A stretch of 30,747 bases of DNA, taken from Chersky-265 sp035275285 (GTDB lineage: Bacteria; Fibrobacterota; Fibrobacteria; UBA11236). The stretch covers positions 1 through 30,747 of the forward strand of contig DATENA010000056.1 in assembly GCA_035275285.1 (NCBI GenBank). The letters are read 5' to 3'. The translations under genes and the position numbers were made by a program. The notes beneath the pieces were generated by a model. It was not told where the DNA came from. It did no database searches and saw only the letters and a program-made list of their open reading frames with translations. Within the stretch, counting starts at the first letter, position 1. Every line of letters begins with the position of its first letter. This document shows positions 16,111-23,507 of this stretch, piece by piece.

Positions 16111-16793
16111 AAAAGCCCATCCGGTTCTTCTTCTCCTTCCGGAGCCCGTATTCCTGGATCGCGTTCCGCGAACTGGACGCCCGCTTGGGATTCGATCCCG
16201 GACGCATCCAATACATTCCCTTCTGGGAACCGGACCCCCAGAGCAAGCGCCTGTTGGGGGAACGCGGCGGCGCGTTCCTGTACGCGCCCATGAGCCGGGA
16301 AAAGCACCTGTATATCCTGCAGGACATCAAGCGCCTGGTGCGGAAGTACGGGCTGAAGATGGCGTGGCCCGTGGACAAGGAGCCCTGGTGGGAGCTGTCC
16401 CATCTCGGCTTCTTCGTCGCGGAACGCGCCGGCAAGGCGCGGGAATACCTCCATGCCGTCTACCGGGCGCGCTGGGAGGAAGGGGCGGACATCAGCCAGC
16501 CGGATACCCTGTTGCGCGTCGCCGGGGCCTTGGGCCTGGACGGGAGGAAAATCCTTTCCGCCCCCATGGACGAGGCCATCCGCGATGAGGGCGCCGAGGC
16601 GCTGAATGCCTGCGTCCGGGACGGGGTCTTCGGCGTGCCGTTCTTCGTCCATGGCTACCAGAAATTCTGGGGCCTGGATCGGCTGGAGGATTTCCTGGCC
16701 ACCCTGGCCGATGCCCCGGCCTTTCCGGGCCGGGATCCCGCGCCCAATCGCCAGGCCGCCGCGGCCGTTTCCACCTTTTCCCGGGAGGCTTGA
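16107..16793 (+). CDS. DsbA-fold 2-hydroxychromene-2-carboxylate isomerase-like protein
   Basis: A 228-aa thioredoxin-fold protein of the DsbA/GST-kappa/HCCA-isomerase group. FSFRSPYSW at 9-17 has S13 where kappa enzymes place the catalytic serine. GVFGVPFFVHG has the cis-proline P178, followed by the family hallmark FWGLDRL at 187-193. Relatives use glutathione or a similar thiol to isomerise double bonds or bind hydrophobic substrates. Here it could isomerise a polyene double bond or handle a thiol adduct; both are inference. It lies directly upstream of the small cysteine protein and the DsrE-like trio, and overlaps the thioesterase stop by ATGA. Confidence 0.85.
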   Translation: MKKPIRFFFSFRSPYSWIAFRELDARLGFDPGRIQYIPFWEPDPQSKRLLGERGGAFLYAPMSREKHLYILQDIKRLVRKYGLKMAWPVDKEPWWELSHLGFFVAERAGKAREYLHAVYRARWEEGADISQPDTLLRVAGALGLDGRKILSAPMDEAIRDEGAEALNACVRDGVFGVPFFVHGYQKFWGLDRLEDFLATLADAPAFPGRDPAPNRQAAAAVSTFSREA

Positions 16794-16795
16794 TC

Positions 16796-16969
16796 ATGGA
16801 AGACAACCTGGATGGCGTCGATTTGCGCGCGTTGCGCGCCCAAGGGGATTTTCCCGGCACCTGGGAAGATGCCGGGGAAGCCCGCAGCCCCGTCATGGAA
16901 GGGATTCCGGAGTCCCTGGACGGGGAATACGGATGCTACGACCGCGACCATGCCGGAGGCTGCGGCTGA
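16796..16969 (+). CDS. Small 57-aa acidic protein ending in GGCG
   Basis: This short frame fits the gap between the stop at 16793 and the next start at 16973, with 2 and 3 nt spacing, and GGAGG lies 8 nt before its ATG. The protein is acidic (MEDNLDGVDLRALRAQGDFP at the start) and ends YGCYDRDHAGGCG. It has two cysteines, C47 and the penultimate C56, with two glycines before the latter. It is followed directly by three DsrE-superfamily genes. A penultimate cysteine with an upstream cysteine on a flexible tail recalls DsrC/TusE, partners of DsrEFH, but DsrC is about 110 residues and no other similarity is visible. Alternatives are a ribosomal peptide precursor or a structural linker. Confidence 0.7.
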   Translation: MEDNLDGVDLRALRAQGDFPGTWEDAGEARSPVMEGIPESLDGEYGCYDRDHAGGCG

Positions 16970-16972
16970 CCC

Positions 16973-17302
16973 ATGGAATATCTGCTGATCGAAACCCGCT
17001 CCGCCTGGGAGGGCGGAGACGTGCACGGGTTCCTGGAGCTGGCCGTGGAATTGGCCCGCCAAGGCAACCGCGTGGACCTCTTCCTGTTGCAGAACGGCGT
17101 GCTGCTCGCGCGCAAGGGCGCGGATGCGCGCATGGGGGACCTGGCGCATGCCGCCGACGTTTCCCTGTGGGCCGACGCCTTCTCGCTGGAACAACGCAGC
17201 GTCTCCGCGCCGGCTTTGCATGAGGCCGTGCGCGTGGGCGGCATGGCGGATCTGATCCGCATGCTGGCGCGCCCCGGCTGCAAACCCATCTGGCATTCGT
17301 GA
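16973..17302 (+). CDS. DsrE-superfamily protein, DsrH/TusB-like
   Basis: A 109-aa protein with the small alpha/beta DsrE/F/H fold pattern: strand MEYLLIETR, helix GFLELAVELARQG, strand RVDLFLLQNGVLLARKGA, a later strand/helix pair and a C-terminal strand ending in IWHS. The LLQNGVLLA segment and the tryptophan-bearing end resemble DsrH/TusB. Its only cysteine is C102 near the end, so a sulfur-carrying role is not certain. In known relays DsrEFH or TusBCD hexamers pass persulfide sulfur to DsrC/TusE. It starts 3 nt after the 57-aa gene. Confidence 0.75.
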   Translation: MEYLLIETRSAWEGGDVHGFLELAVELARQGNRVDLFLLQNGVLLARKGADARMGDLAHAADVSLWADAFSLEQRSVSAPALHEAVRVGGMADLIRMLARPGCKPIWHS

Positions 17303-17308
17303 GGACCC

Positions 17309-17725
17309 ATGGAAACGGATAATCCCGGCAAACCGTCCTTCTTTTTCGGACTGATGGGAACGCCCTACCAGAGCGATCTGGCCACCAGTCTCTTCCGCAT
17401 GGTCCAGGAGGCCCTGGCCCAAGGGCATGAGGTGGTGGTGTGGACGTGCGGCTACGGCACCATGCTCACCCAGCGCACTTTGGTCCGCCCGCCGGATATG
17501 TTCGAAGACGGGCAGGGCGTGGCGGCCCATCCCACCACGGCGGAGCTGGTGCAATCGATGTTCCGCTCCTCCCGCGGGCACCTGAAGTGGTTCGTCTGCA
17601 GATACTGCATGGAGGAGCGCGGCGCCGTGCACCAGATCGAAGAGGTCTCGGTGAAGATTCCCTTCACGTTCCAGCATTATCTCAATAAGGCGGACATCCC
17701 TTTGGTCCTGGGGGTCAAATCATGA
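17309..17725 (+). CDS. DsrE/TusD-like sulfurtransferase subunit with CxxC
   Basis: A 138-aa DsrE-family protein: strand FFFGLMGTPY, helix DLATSLFRMVQEALAQG, strand VVVWTCGYG, then a central motif CRYCMEERG with C97 and C100, where DsrE/TusD carry their persulfide cysteine. C47 is a third cysteine. It is the member of the trio most likely to carry sulfur. It lies 6 nt after the DsrH-like gene and overlaps the next gene by 4 nt (ATGA), so the three are probably translated together and could form a hetero-oligomer. Confidence 0.8.
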   Translation: METDNPGKPSFFFGLMGTPYQSDLATSLFRMVQEALAQGHEVVVWTCGYGTMLTQRTLVRPPDMFEDGQGVAAHPTTAELVQSMFRSSRGHLKWFVCRYCMEERGAVHQIEEVSVKIPFTFQHYLNKADIPLVLGVKS

Positions 17726-18126
17726 ACATGCCCAAGGCGCGGGGGAAATCCTCCCTGGCGATCATCGAAAAGGCCTTCCGCGGCGCCGTCGAGGAGCAAT
17801 ACGGCCACATCGTCTGGCTTTCGCGCGTGGTGCGGAAGATGGGAGGCCGGACTTCCCTCCTGCTCAAGGGCGACACGGTCCTGTTCGCCGTGCGCGGACA
17901 GCCCCGCCAATCCCTGCCGATCGGCGAGGACGTGCTGGAGGGCCTGCCCCATTACGAAACCACCCTGGAACGCATGGCCGCCGAAGGCGTGCCCTTGTTC
18001 GCCTTCGCGCCGGACCTGCGCCGCCTGGGTATCGCGGCGGACAGGCTCATGCCCGGCGTGGCGCCCGTGGAATTGGACCGGCTGGCCTCCCTGTGCGGGG
18101 AGTCGGATGCGGTATGGTTCTGGTGA
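17722..18126 (+). CDS. DsrE-superfamily protein, DsrF/TusC-like
   Basis: A 134-aa protein with the same small alpha/beta layout: strand SLAIIEKAF, helix IVWLSRVVRKMGG, strand RTSLLLKGDTVLFAV, strand VPLFAFAPDLRRLGI, and a C-terminal strand DAVWFW. The layout and end resemble DsrF/TusC. The only cysteine is C125, close to the end. Together with the two genes upstream it makes a three-gene DsrEFH/TusBCD-like set. No DsrAB, DsrC, TusA, rhodanese or cysteine desulfurase is seen in the window, so its sulfur source would be elsewhere. Confidence 0.68.
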   Translation: MNMPKARGKSSLAIIEKAFRGAVEEQYGHIVWLSRVVRKMGGRTSLLLKGDTVLFAVRGQPRQSLPIGEDVLEGLPHYETTLERMAAEGVPLFAFAPDLRRLGIAADRLMPGVAPVELDRLASLCGESDAVWFW

Positions 18127-18178
18127 AAACGCCGTCCGGCGCATCCCGAGGGGCCGAGCCGGGAAAAAAGGAGAGACC

Positions 18179-18535
18179 ATGAGAGACGGACAAATGATCG
18201 TGGAGGGCCGCGAGGCCCGCGGCCGGAAATGCGTCAGCGGCAGCGAGCCCTTCGTGCTCGGGCATTACCCGGAAACGCCCATCTATCCCGGGGTGCTTTC
18301 CATCGACCTGATCGTCGGCGCCGCGGAAGCCCTGGTCCGCGCCGAGTACCGGAGGGAATGCCGGGCGGCGCAGATCAGCCGCATCCAGTTCCTGGACATG
18401 TCCAGGCCCGGCGACGTGCTCGAAATCAAGGCCGCGGTCAAGAAAGAAGAGTCCGACGGCATCGTCGTGACCGGCGCCATCGAAGCGGGCGGCAAGGCGA
18501 AGATGCGCGGAACCGTCCGCGTCCGCTTCCTCTGA
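18179..18535 (+). CDS. FabA/FabZ-like hotdog dehydratase with His/Asp pair
   Basis: A 118-aa hotdog protein. GHYPETPIYPG carries H29, and the central helix reads SIDLIVG with D43 where FabZ has glutamate. His/Asp is the FabA-type dyad, so it may be catalytic on its own or lend its His to the His-less hotdog proteins of this operon. AAAAGGAG about 7 nt upstream sets the start at 18179; an ATG at 18194 is a weaker alternative. It follows the DsrE-like trio by 52 nt. Confidence 0.83.
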   Translation: MRDGQMIVEGREARGRKCVSGSEPFVLGHYPETPIYPGVLSIDLIVGAAEALVRAEYRRECRAAQISRIQFLDMSRPGDVLEIKAAVKKEESDGIVVTGAIEAGGKAKMRGTVRVRFL

Positions 18536-18597
18536 TCCGTCCGCCCGCGAAACGACAACCCCATCCTCCCCCCGCGCGGGGAAACAGGAGACCCTGC

Positions 18598-19344
18598 ATG
18601 CTTACAGGAAAACACGCCCTCGTCACCGGCGCCAGCCGCGGCATCGGCAAGGCCATCGCCACCGATCTGGCCGCCGCCGGCGCCAACGTCAGTTTCACCT
18701 ACCGCGAGAACGAGGCCAAGGCGGAACAGCTTTTGTCCGAACTCCGCGCCGACCACCCGGAGCGCCGTTTTTCCGCCTGCAAATGCGACGTGGCCGTTCC
18801 CTCCGAAGTGCAGTCCGCCCTCAAGTCCCTGATCGCCGGCAACGGTCCTGTCGACGCGCTCATCAACAATGCGGGCATCATCAGGGACGTCCCTTTCTTC
18901 AGCATGAAAGAGGAGGATTGGAAGCTTGTCCTGGACACCAACCTCACCGGGATCTTCCACGTCACCAAGGCCCTGGCCTTCGACTTCCTCAAGCGCAAGT
19001 CCGGAACCATCGTCAACATCACCTCCGTCGCCGGAGTATACGGGAACGCCGGCCAGGCCAATTATTCCGCCTCCAAGGCGGGAATCATCGGATTCACCAA
19101 GTCCTTATCCAAGGAGATGGGACCCTATGGCATCCGGGTCAACGCCGTGGCCCCGGGGTTCATCGAGACCGACATGACGGGCGGCATCAAGGAGAAGGAC
19201 CTGGAGGAGTACAAGAAAAGGATTTCCCTGCGCCGCATGGGCCGCGCCAGCGAAGTGGCGCATGCCGTCACCTTCCTGGCCTCGGAACTGTCCAGCTATC
19301 TCACCGGCCACGTGCTGATGGTGGACGGGGGGATCAGCCTATGA
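18598..19344 (+). CDS. fabG: 3-oxoacyl-ACP reductase (FabG)
   Basis: A 248-aa short-chain dehydrogenase with the NADPH motif TGASRGIG at 10-17, NNAG at 90-93 and the catalytic set N115, S143, Y156, K160 (YSASK). The C-terminus reads GHVLMVDGGISL, typical of FabG. It reduces 3-oxoacyl-ACP to 3-hydroxyacyl-ACP, the step before dehydration, and is the only ketoreductase seen in the window. AGGAG about 8 nt upstream supports the start. It overlaps the next hotdog gene by ATGA, coupling reduction and dehydration. Confidence 0.95.
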   Translation: MLTGKHALVTGASRGIGKAIATDLAAAGANVSFTYRENEAKAEQLLSELRADHPERRFSACKCDVAVPSEVQSALKSLIAGNGPVDALINNAGIIRDVPFFSMKEEDWKLVLDTNLTGIFHVTKALAFDFLKRKSGTIVNITSVAGVYGNAGQANYSASKAGIIGFTKSLSKEMGPYGIRVNAVAPGFIETDMTGGIKEKDLEEYKKRISLRRMGRASEVAHAVTFLASELSSYLTGHVLMVDGGISL

Positions 19345-19823
19345 TCGCCGGCCTTTCCGGAACCGCCCCCGCGGCGGAAGCGCCGGCCCGCGCGCCCGCC
19401 GCGCTGGAGTACATCGACATCAAGAAGATCCTCCCCCATGGCTTTCCTTTCCTGTTGGTGGATCGCGTGGCGGATTATGAAAAAGGCGCCTGGATCCGCG
19501 GCATCAAGAACCTGGCCGCGCGGGAGCCCTTCCTCGATCCGGACGCCACCGGGATCTGTCCGCCCGGGCTGGTCATCGAAGCCATCGGCCAATTGGCCAT
19601 CATCCTGTTCGGCCTGTCCCGGCCGGAACCGACCCTGCCGGAAATCCTGCTCGGGTCCATCTCCCAGGTGGACATCCTGGGAGAAGTCCCCACCGGGGGG
19701 CAATTGATCCTGGAGGCGGAGGTGGTGAAGCTCATGGACAACAGCCTCATCTTCAACGGCCGCGCCTCCCTGGACGGAACGCCCGTGCTCACCTTGCAGA
19801 ATCTGCTCGCCGTAACCCGATAA
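19341..19823 (+). CDS. FabZ-like hotdog protein lacking the catalytic His
   Basis: A 160-aa protein with a 20-residue Ala/Pro-rich lead, then the FabZ signature LPHGFPFLLVDRV at 31-43. The central helix PPGLVIEAIGQ carries E80. The position of the FabZ catalytic histidine aligns with D68 in REPFLDPDATG, and no other histidine is near. The dyad is therefore incomplete, as in 6929-7405. It may be a non-catalytic subunit or supply Glu across a dimer interface to the His/Asp protein at 18179-18535. The start is fixed by overlap with the FabG stop. Confidence 0.85.
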   Translation: MIAGLSGTAPAAEAPARAPAALEYIDIKKILPHGFPFLLVDRVADYEKGAWIRGIKNLAAREPFLDPDATGICPPGLVIEAIGQLAIILFGLSRPEPTLPEILLGSISQVDILGEVPTGGQLILEAEVVKLMDNSLIFNGRASLDGTPVLTLQNLLAVTR

Positions 19824-19853
19824 CCCCATGCCGACCCATCAAGGAGCCTACCC

Positions 19854-20900
19854 ATGAGAATCAACTCCGCCCAATACATTCCCGGATCCCGGGTGATGAA
19901 GGATGAGGACATCCTTCAGGAAATCCGGTCCAACAGCGCTCCTATCTTCAAGGGGGACCTGGATCGCACCCTGAACTCGGTCAAGTTCATGCTGCAGCAA
20001 GGGGGTTGCAAGACCCGGTATTGGCTCGCCGACGACCAAACGCCCATCGCATTGCTGACTCGCGCCGCGCAGGCCGCCCTCGACGAGTCCGGCTATGACA
20101 AGAAGGACATCGAATTGGTGATGTTCACGGGGATGGGGCGGGGGTTCCTGGAACCGGGGGATTCCTATTTCGTGGCCAACGCCCTGGGCATGGAGAACGC
20201 CCATTGCTTCGACATCGTGGACGCATGCATGAGCTGGTCCCGCGCCGCGGACATCGCTAACACGTTCTTCAAGTCGGGCAAATACAGGAACGCCATGATC
20301 GTGAACGCGGAGAAGTTCTTCGGGGAAGCCGGACTAGGGTATCCCAGCAGCTACGCCCTCAAGGGGGTGGAGGAAATCCCTTATTGCTTCGCCTCCTGGG
20401 TGGGCAGCGAGGGCGCTTCCGCCACCATCCTCTCGCATGATCCGGACAACGAGTGGGAGTTCCATTTCACCTCCTTCAATTCCAACGCCGATTTGTGCAC
20501 CATCCCCCTCAAGGGATGGCGGGGCCGCTGCCATCCCACCGGCCGCATGGGCCATAACGGAGAAGGCGCCTTTACCGCCTGGGGTTCGGCCATGTTCACC
20601 AAGGGCGGGCCCTACATGACGGACATCCTCACCCGGCTCAAGCCCCACTACCAGGACCTCAAAGCCGTATTCTGCCACACCGGCGGACCCGCCACGGAAT
20701 TCCACAAGCTGGCGAAGGCGGCCGGCGCCGATCACCTGGTGAAGTACATCTATCCCGAATTCGGAAACGTGGGTTCGGCCTCCATCCCCGCTTCCATATC
20801 CGAGTTCGAGAAGCGCGGAGAGATCAAGCGCGGGGATCGGCTTGGGGGATGGATCGGCAGCTCGGGATTCTCTTTCGTTGCATACACCTTCATCTACTGA
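19854..20900 (+). CDS. FabH-like 3-oxoacyl-ACP synthase III
   Basis: A 348-aa thiolase-fold enzyme with the C-H-N triad of KAS III: C125 in DIVDACMSW, H275 in CHTGG and N305 in EFGNVGSASIP. These enzymes condense an acyl-CoA starter with malonyl-ACP, or act as acyl transferases. The region around the cysteine (ACMSWSRA) and the histidine (CHTGG rather than PHQAN) differ from housekeeping FabH, suggesting a non-standard starter or ester/acyl-transfer chemistry. AAGGAG at 7-nt spacing sets the start. It is the last enzyme before the exporter and the best candidate for priming the pathway. Confidence 0.87.
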   Translation: MRINSAQYIPGSRVMKDEDILQEIRSNSAPIFKGDLDRTLNSVKFMLQQGGCKTRYWLADDQTPIALLTRAAQAALDESGYDKKDIELVMFTGMGRGFLEPGDSYFVANALGMENAHCFDIVDACMSWSRAADIANTFFKSGKYRNAMIVNAEKFFGEAGLGYPSSYALKGVEEIPYCFASWVGSEGASATILSHDPDNEWEFHFTSFNSNADLCTIPLKGWRGRCHPTGRMGHNGEGAFTAWGSAMFTKGGPYMTDILTRLKPHYQDLKAVFCHTGGPATEFHKLAKAAGADHLVKYIYPEFGNVGSASIPASISEFEKRGEIKRGDRLGGWIGSSGFSFVAYTFIY

Positions 20901-20940
20901 ACCATCCGACCGGGGCGGTCCCGGGAAGCGAGGAACATCC

Positions 20941-23451
20941 ATGGACTCTTCCAAGACACCCTTTGCGCGGCGGTTCGGCCGCTTCGTGCTCCGCTATCGC
21001 TGGCTGGTCATCGCCGTGAACGCGCTCCTGCTGGCGTGGATCTTCTCCGCCATGGGCCGGCGCGTGGAGGTGTACCAGGCGCACGTGGCCTACATGCGGC
21101 AGCTACGGGACAATCCCCTGGCGGTCGATCCCGCGCACAAAACACCTCCCCCCCTCTTCAACGGGGACTACCATATCTGGTTCGATAAAAAGGACCCTTT
21201 GCTGGCCGATAATGACCGGTTCGAAAAGATCTTCGCCAAAGAGGACATCCTCATCGTGGCGGCCACCTCCAAGTCCGGGGAGATCTTCACCAATGCCAAC
21301 CTCGCCGCGCTGCGCGCCCTTACCGACAGCCTGTGGTCCGTGCCCTATGTGAGCCGCGTGGACGGGCTGGCCAATTTCAACTACACCTATAGCCAAGGGG
21401 ACGATCTGAGGGTGGAGGATTTCCTCACCGGCATTCCTTACACCCCGGCCGCCTTGTCGGAAAAGCGGGCCACCGCCCTGTCCGATTCCGTGGTTTCCAA
21501 ATTCTTCGTGTCCAAGGACGCAGCCGTCACCCAGATCATGCTCCGGGTGATAGCGCCGCCGGATTTCCCCGAGGCGCACGCGGAAGCCCGCGCCCGTGCC
21601 GAAGCCCTCCTGGCCTCCGTGGGAGCCGCCTCGCCGGACCTGGAATACAAGCTGGGCGGCACGGTCATGCTGAACACGGCCTTTTCCGAGTTCGCCGAAC
21701 GCGACTCGAAAAAACTGGTGCCCTTCATGTTCCTATTCATCATCGCCGTGCTGGCCTTCCTGCTGCGGTCCTTCTGGGCCACGGCGATTCCCGTGGGCAT
21801 CCTCTTCACCTCCATCCTCTTTCCCATCTGCCTGTTCGTGGGGGCCTTCGGGTTCTCGCTCACCAACGTGAACGTCACCTCCATGCAGATCCTGGTGTCG
21901 GTGGCCATCGCCGATTCCGTCCACATGCTCACCATCTTCTTCCAGCAGCTGCGCGCGGGCCACAGCCGGGAGGAGGCGGTGATTGCCACGGTCGAGAAGA
22001 ACCTGGTTCCCTGCTTCGTCACCTGGTTCAACACCGCCGTGGGTTTCTACACCCTTATCTGGCAGGGCATCCCGCCTTTCGCGGACCTGGGCCTGTTCGC
22101 GGGCACGGGCACGTTGTACGCGTTCCTCGCCACCATCGCCACCCTGCCCGCCCTGCTTTCCTTCATCCCCTGGAAGGTCAAGCCGGCCAAGGCCGGCACG
22201 GATTCCAAGGGGCTGCCGCAATGGCCCATCGCCCTGGTGGACTGGGTGGATGCCCATAAGAAGGCCATCTGCTATTCTTCCCTGGGGCTCACCTTGGCCT
22301 CCATCGCCCTCATTTTCGTGATCCGGGTCGACAACAATTCCGTGCACTACTTCGGCAAGCATACATCCTTCCGCAAGTCCGCGGAATACATCGACGCCCG
22401 CATCTCGGGAACCATGCCTTTCGAGTACGGATTCTCCGCGGGCGAGGCGAACGGCATCTATTCCCCCGCCTTCCTGAAAAAAGTGGAACGCTTCCAGACC
22501 TACCTCGCCTCCCATCCCGACTACCATTTCACCCACGTGACCAGCATCGTGGACGTGGTGAAGCGTCTCAACCAGACCATGCACGGCGGGGATCCCGGCT
22601 TCTACCGCATTCCGGACCGGGACTCGGTCACGGCGGAGGGCGATACCCTCCTCGCCCGCAACCTGATCGCGCAATATCTCCTTCTATACACCTTGTCCCT
22701 GCCGCAGGGCATGGACCTGACGAACCAGATCAGCCTCGACAACGGCCGGTTGCGGGTCACGGCCTTCCAGACCAACCTCAACTCCTCGCGCCAGTTGGAA
22801 ATAGCCAAGGAGATCGACGCCTGGATCCGGGCGGAGATGCCGGAGACGGAGGCCCGGAGCCTGGGCGCGCCCCTCATCTTCGCCAATCTCATGGGGATCG
22901 CGATTCCCGGCATGATCCTGAACCTGATAGGGGACTTCGCCATCATTACCCTGATCCTATTGGTGACCTTCCGGTCCTTCAAGTCCGGGATCGTGAGCCT
23001 CATCCCCAACGTGTGGCCCATCTTCATCGTCTACGGGATCATGGGCCTCAGCCAGTACATGGTGAACCTTTCCGTCACCCTGGTCGGCATCATCACCTTG
23101 GGCATCGCCGTGGACGACACGGTCCACTTCATGCTCCACTATAACGCCTTGGTGCGGGCGGGCGAGCCGCGCAAATCCGCCATCGTCAAGACCCTGCAGG
23201 AGGAAGGCACGGCCATCATCTTCACCTCGCTGATCCTGATCGCGGGGTTCTCGGTGCTCATGCTTTCGGAGTTCGCCATCAACGTCGACCTGGGCATGTG
23301 GTGCACTTCCGTCTGGGCCCTGGCCCTGCTCGCCGAGTTCATCCTGTTGCCCGCCACCCTGTTGTACTTCGACAAGCCTGCTCCCGGGACACCCGCCCCG
23401 CTCGCGCAACTGAATACGGCGAAAGCCGCCGCAGCGCAAACCGCCCATTAG
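20941..23451 (+). CDS. MMPL/RND-superfamily exporter
   Basis: An 836-aa inner-membrane protein with the RND duplication: one N-terminal helix (about 18-38), a large periplasmic loop, a helix bundle in the middle (about 255-400), a second loop, and a second bundle near the C-terminus (about 650-815). The GIAVDDTVHFMLHY element in the second bundle and VAIADSVHM in the first match the proton-relay helices of this family (HpnN/MmpL-like). Such proteins move hydrophobic lipids or pigments out of the inner membrane, and aryl polyene clusters carry one too. It probably exports the cluster product. It follows the FabH-like gene by 40 nt. Confidence 0.92.
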   Translation: MDSSKTPFARRFGRFVLRYRWLVIAVNALLLAWIFSAMGRRVEVYQAHVAYMRQLRDNPLAVDPAHKTPPPLFNGDYHIWFDKKDPLLADNDRFEKIFAKEDILIVAATSKSGEIFTNANLAALRALTDSLWSVPYVSRVDGLANFNYTYSQGDDLRVEDFLTGIPYTPAALSEKRATALSDSVVSKFFVSKDAAVTQIMLRVIAPPDFPEAHAEARARAEALLASVGAASPDLEYKLGGTVMLNTAFSEFAERDSKKLVPFMFLFIIAVLAFLLRSFWATAIPVGILFTSILFPICLFVGAFGFSLTNVNVTSMQILVSVAIADSVHMLTIFFQQLRAGHSREEAVIATVEKNLVPCFVTWFNTAVGFYTLIWQGIPPFADLGLFAGTGTLYAFLATIATLPALLSFIPWKVKPAKAGTDSKGLPQWPIALVDWVDAHKKAICYSSLGLTLASIALIFVIRVDNNSVHYFGKHTSFRKSAEYIDARISGTMPFEYGFSAGEANGIYSPAFLKKVERFQTYLASHPDYHFTHVTSIVDVVKRLNQTMHGGDPGFYRIPDRDSVTAEGDTLLARNLIAQYLLLYTLSLPQGMDLTNQISLDNGRLRVTAFQTNLNSSRQLEIAKEIDAWIRAEMPETEARSLGAPLIFANLMGIAIPGMILNLIGDFAIITLILLVTFRSFKSGIVSLIPNVWPIFIVYGIMGLSQYMVNLSVTLVGIITLGIAVDDTVHFMLHYNALVRAGEPRKSAIVKTLQEEGTAIIFTSLILIAGFSVLMLSEFAINVDLGMWCTSVWALALLAEFILLPATLLYFDKPAPGTPAPLAQLNTAKAAAAQTAH

Positions 23452-23458
23452 ATCCGGC

Positions 23459-23477
23459 GCGGGAAGGGTTTTCCCGC
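23459..23477 (+). other. Small stem-loop between exporter and LolA-like genes
   Basis: GCGGGAA (23459-23465) pairs with TTCCCGC (23471-23477) around GGGTT. It lies 7 nt after the exporter stop with no following U-run. It may modulate message levels; a terminator is unlikely because the next gene is 30 nt away with its own GGAGG. Confidence 0.3.
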
Positions 23478-23507
23478 CGCCACATCCCTTATCGGAGGAA
23501 TCCCATC

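Noticed and set aside
16973..18126. Placing a dissimilatory sulfur-oxidation (dsr) operon here
   Set aside because: No DsrAB, DsrC of normal size, DsrL or DsrMKJOP genes are seen; the trio is surrounded by polyketide genes on the same transcript.
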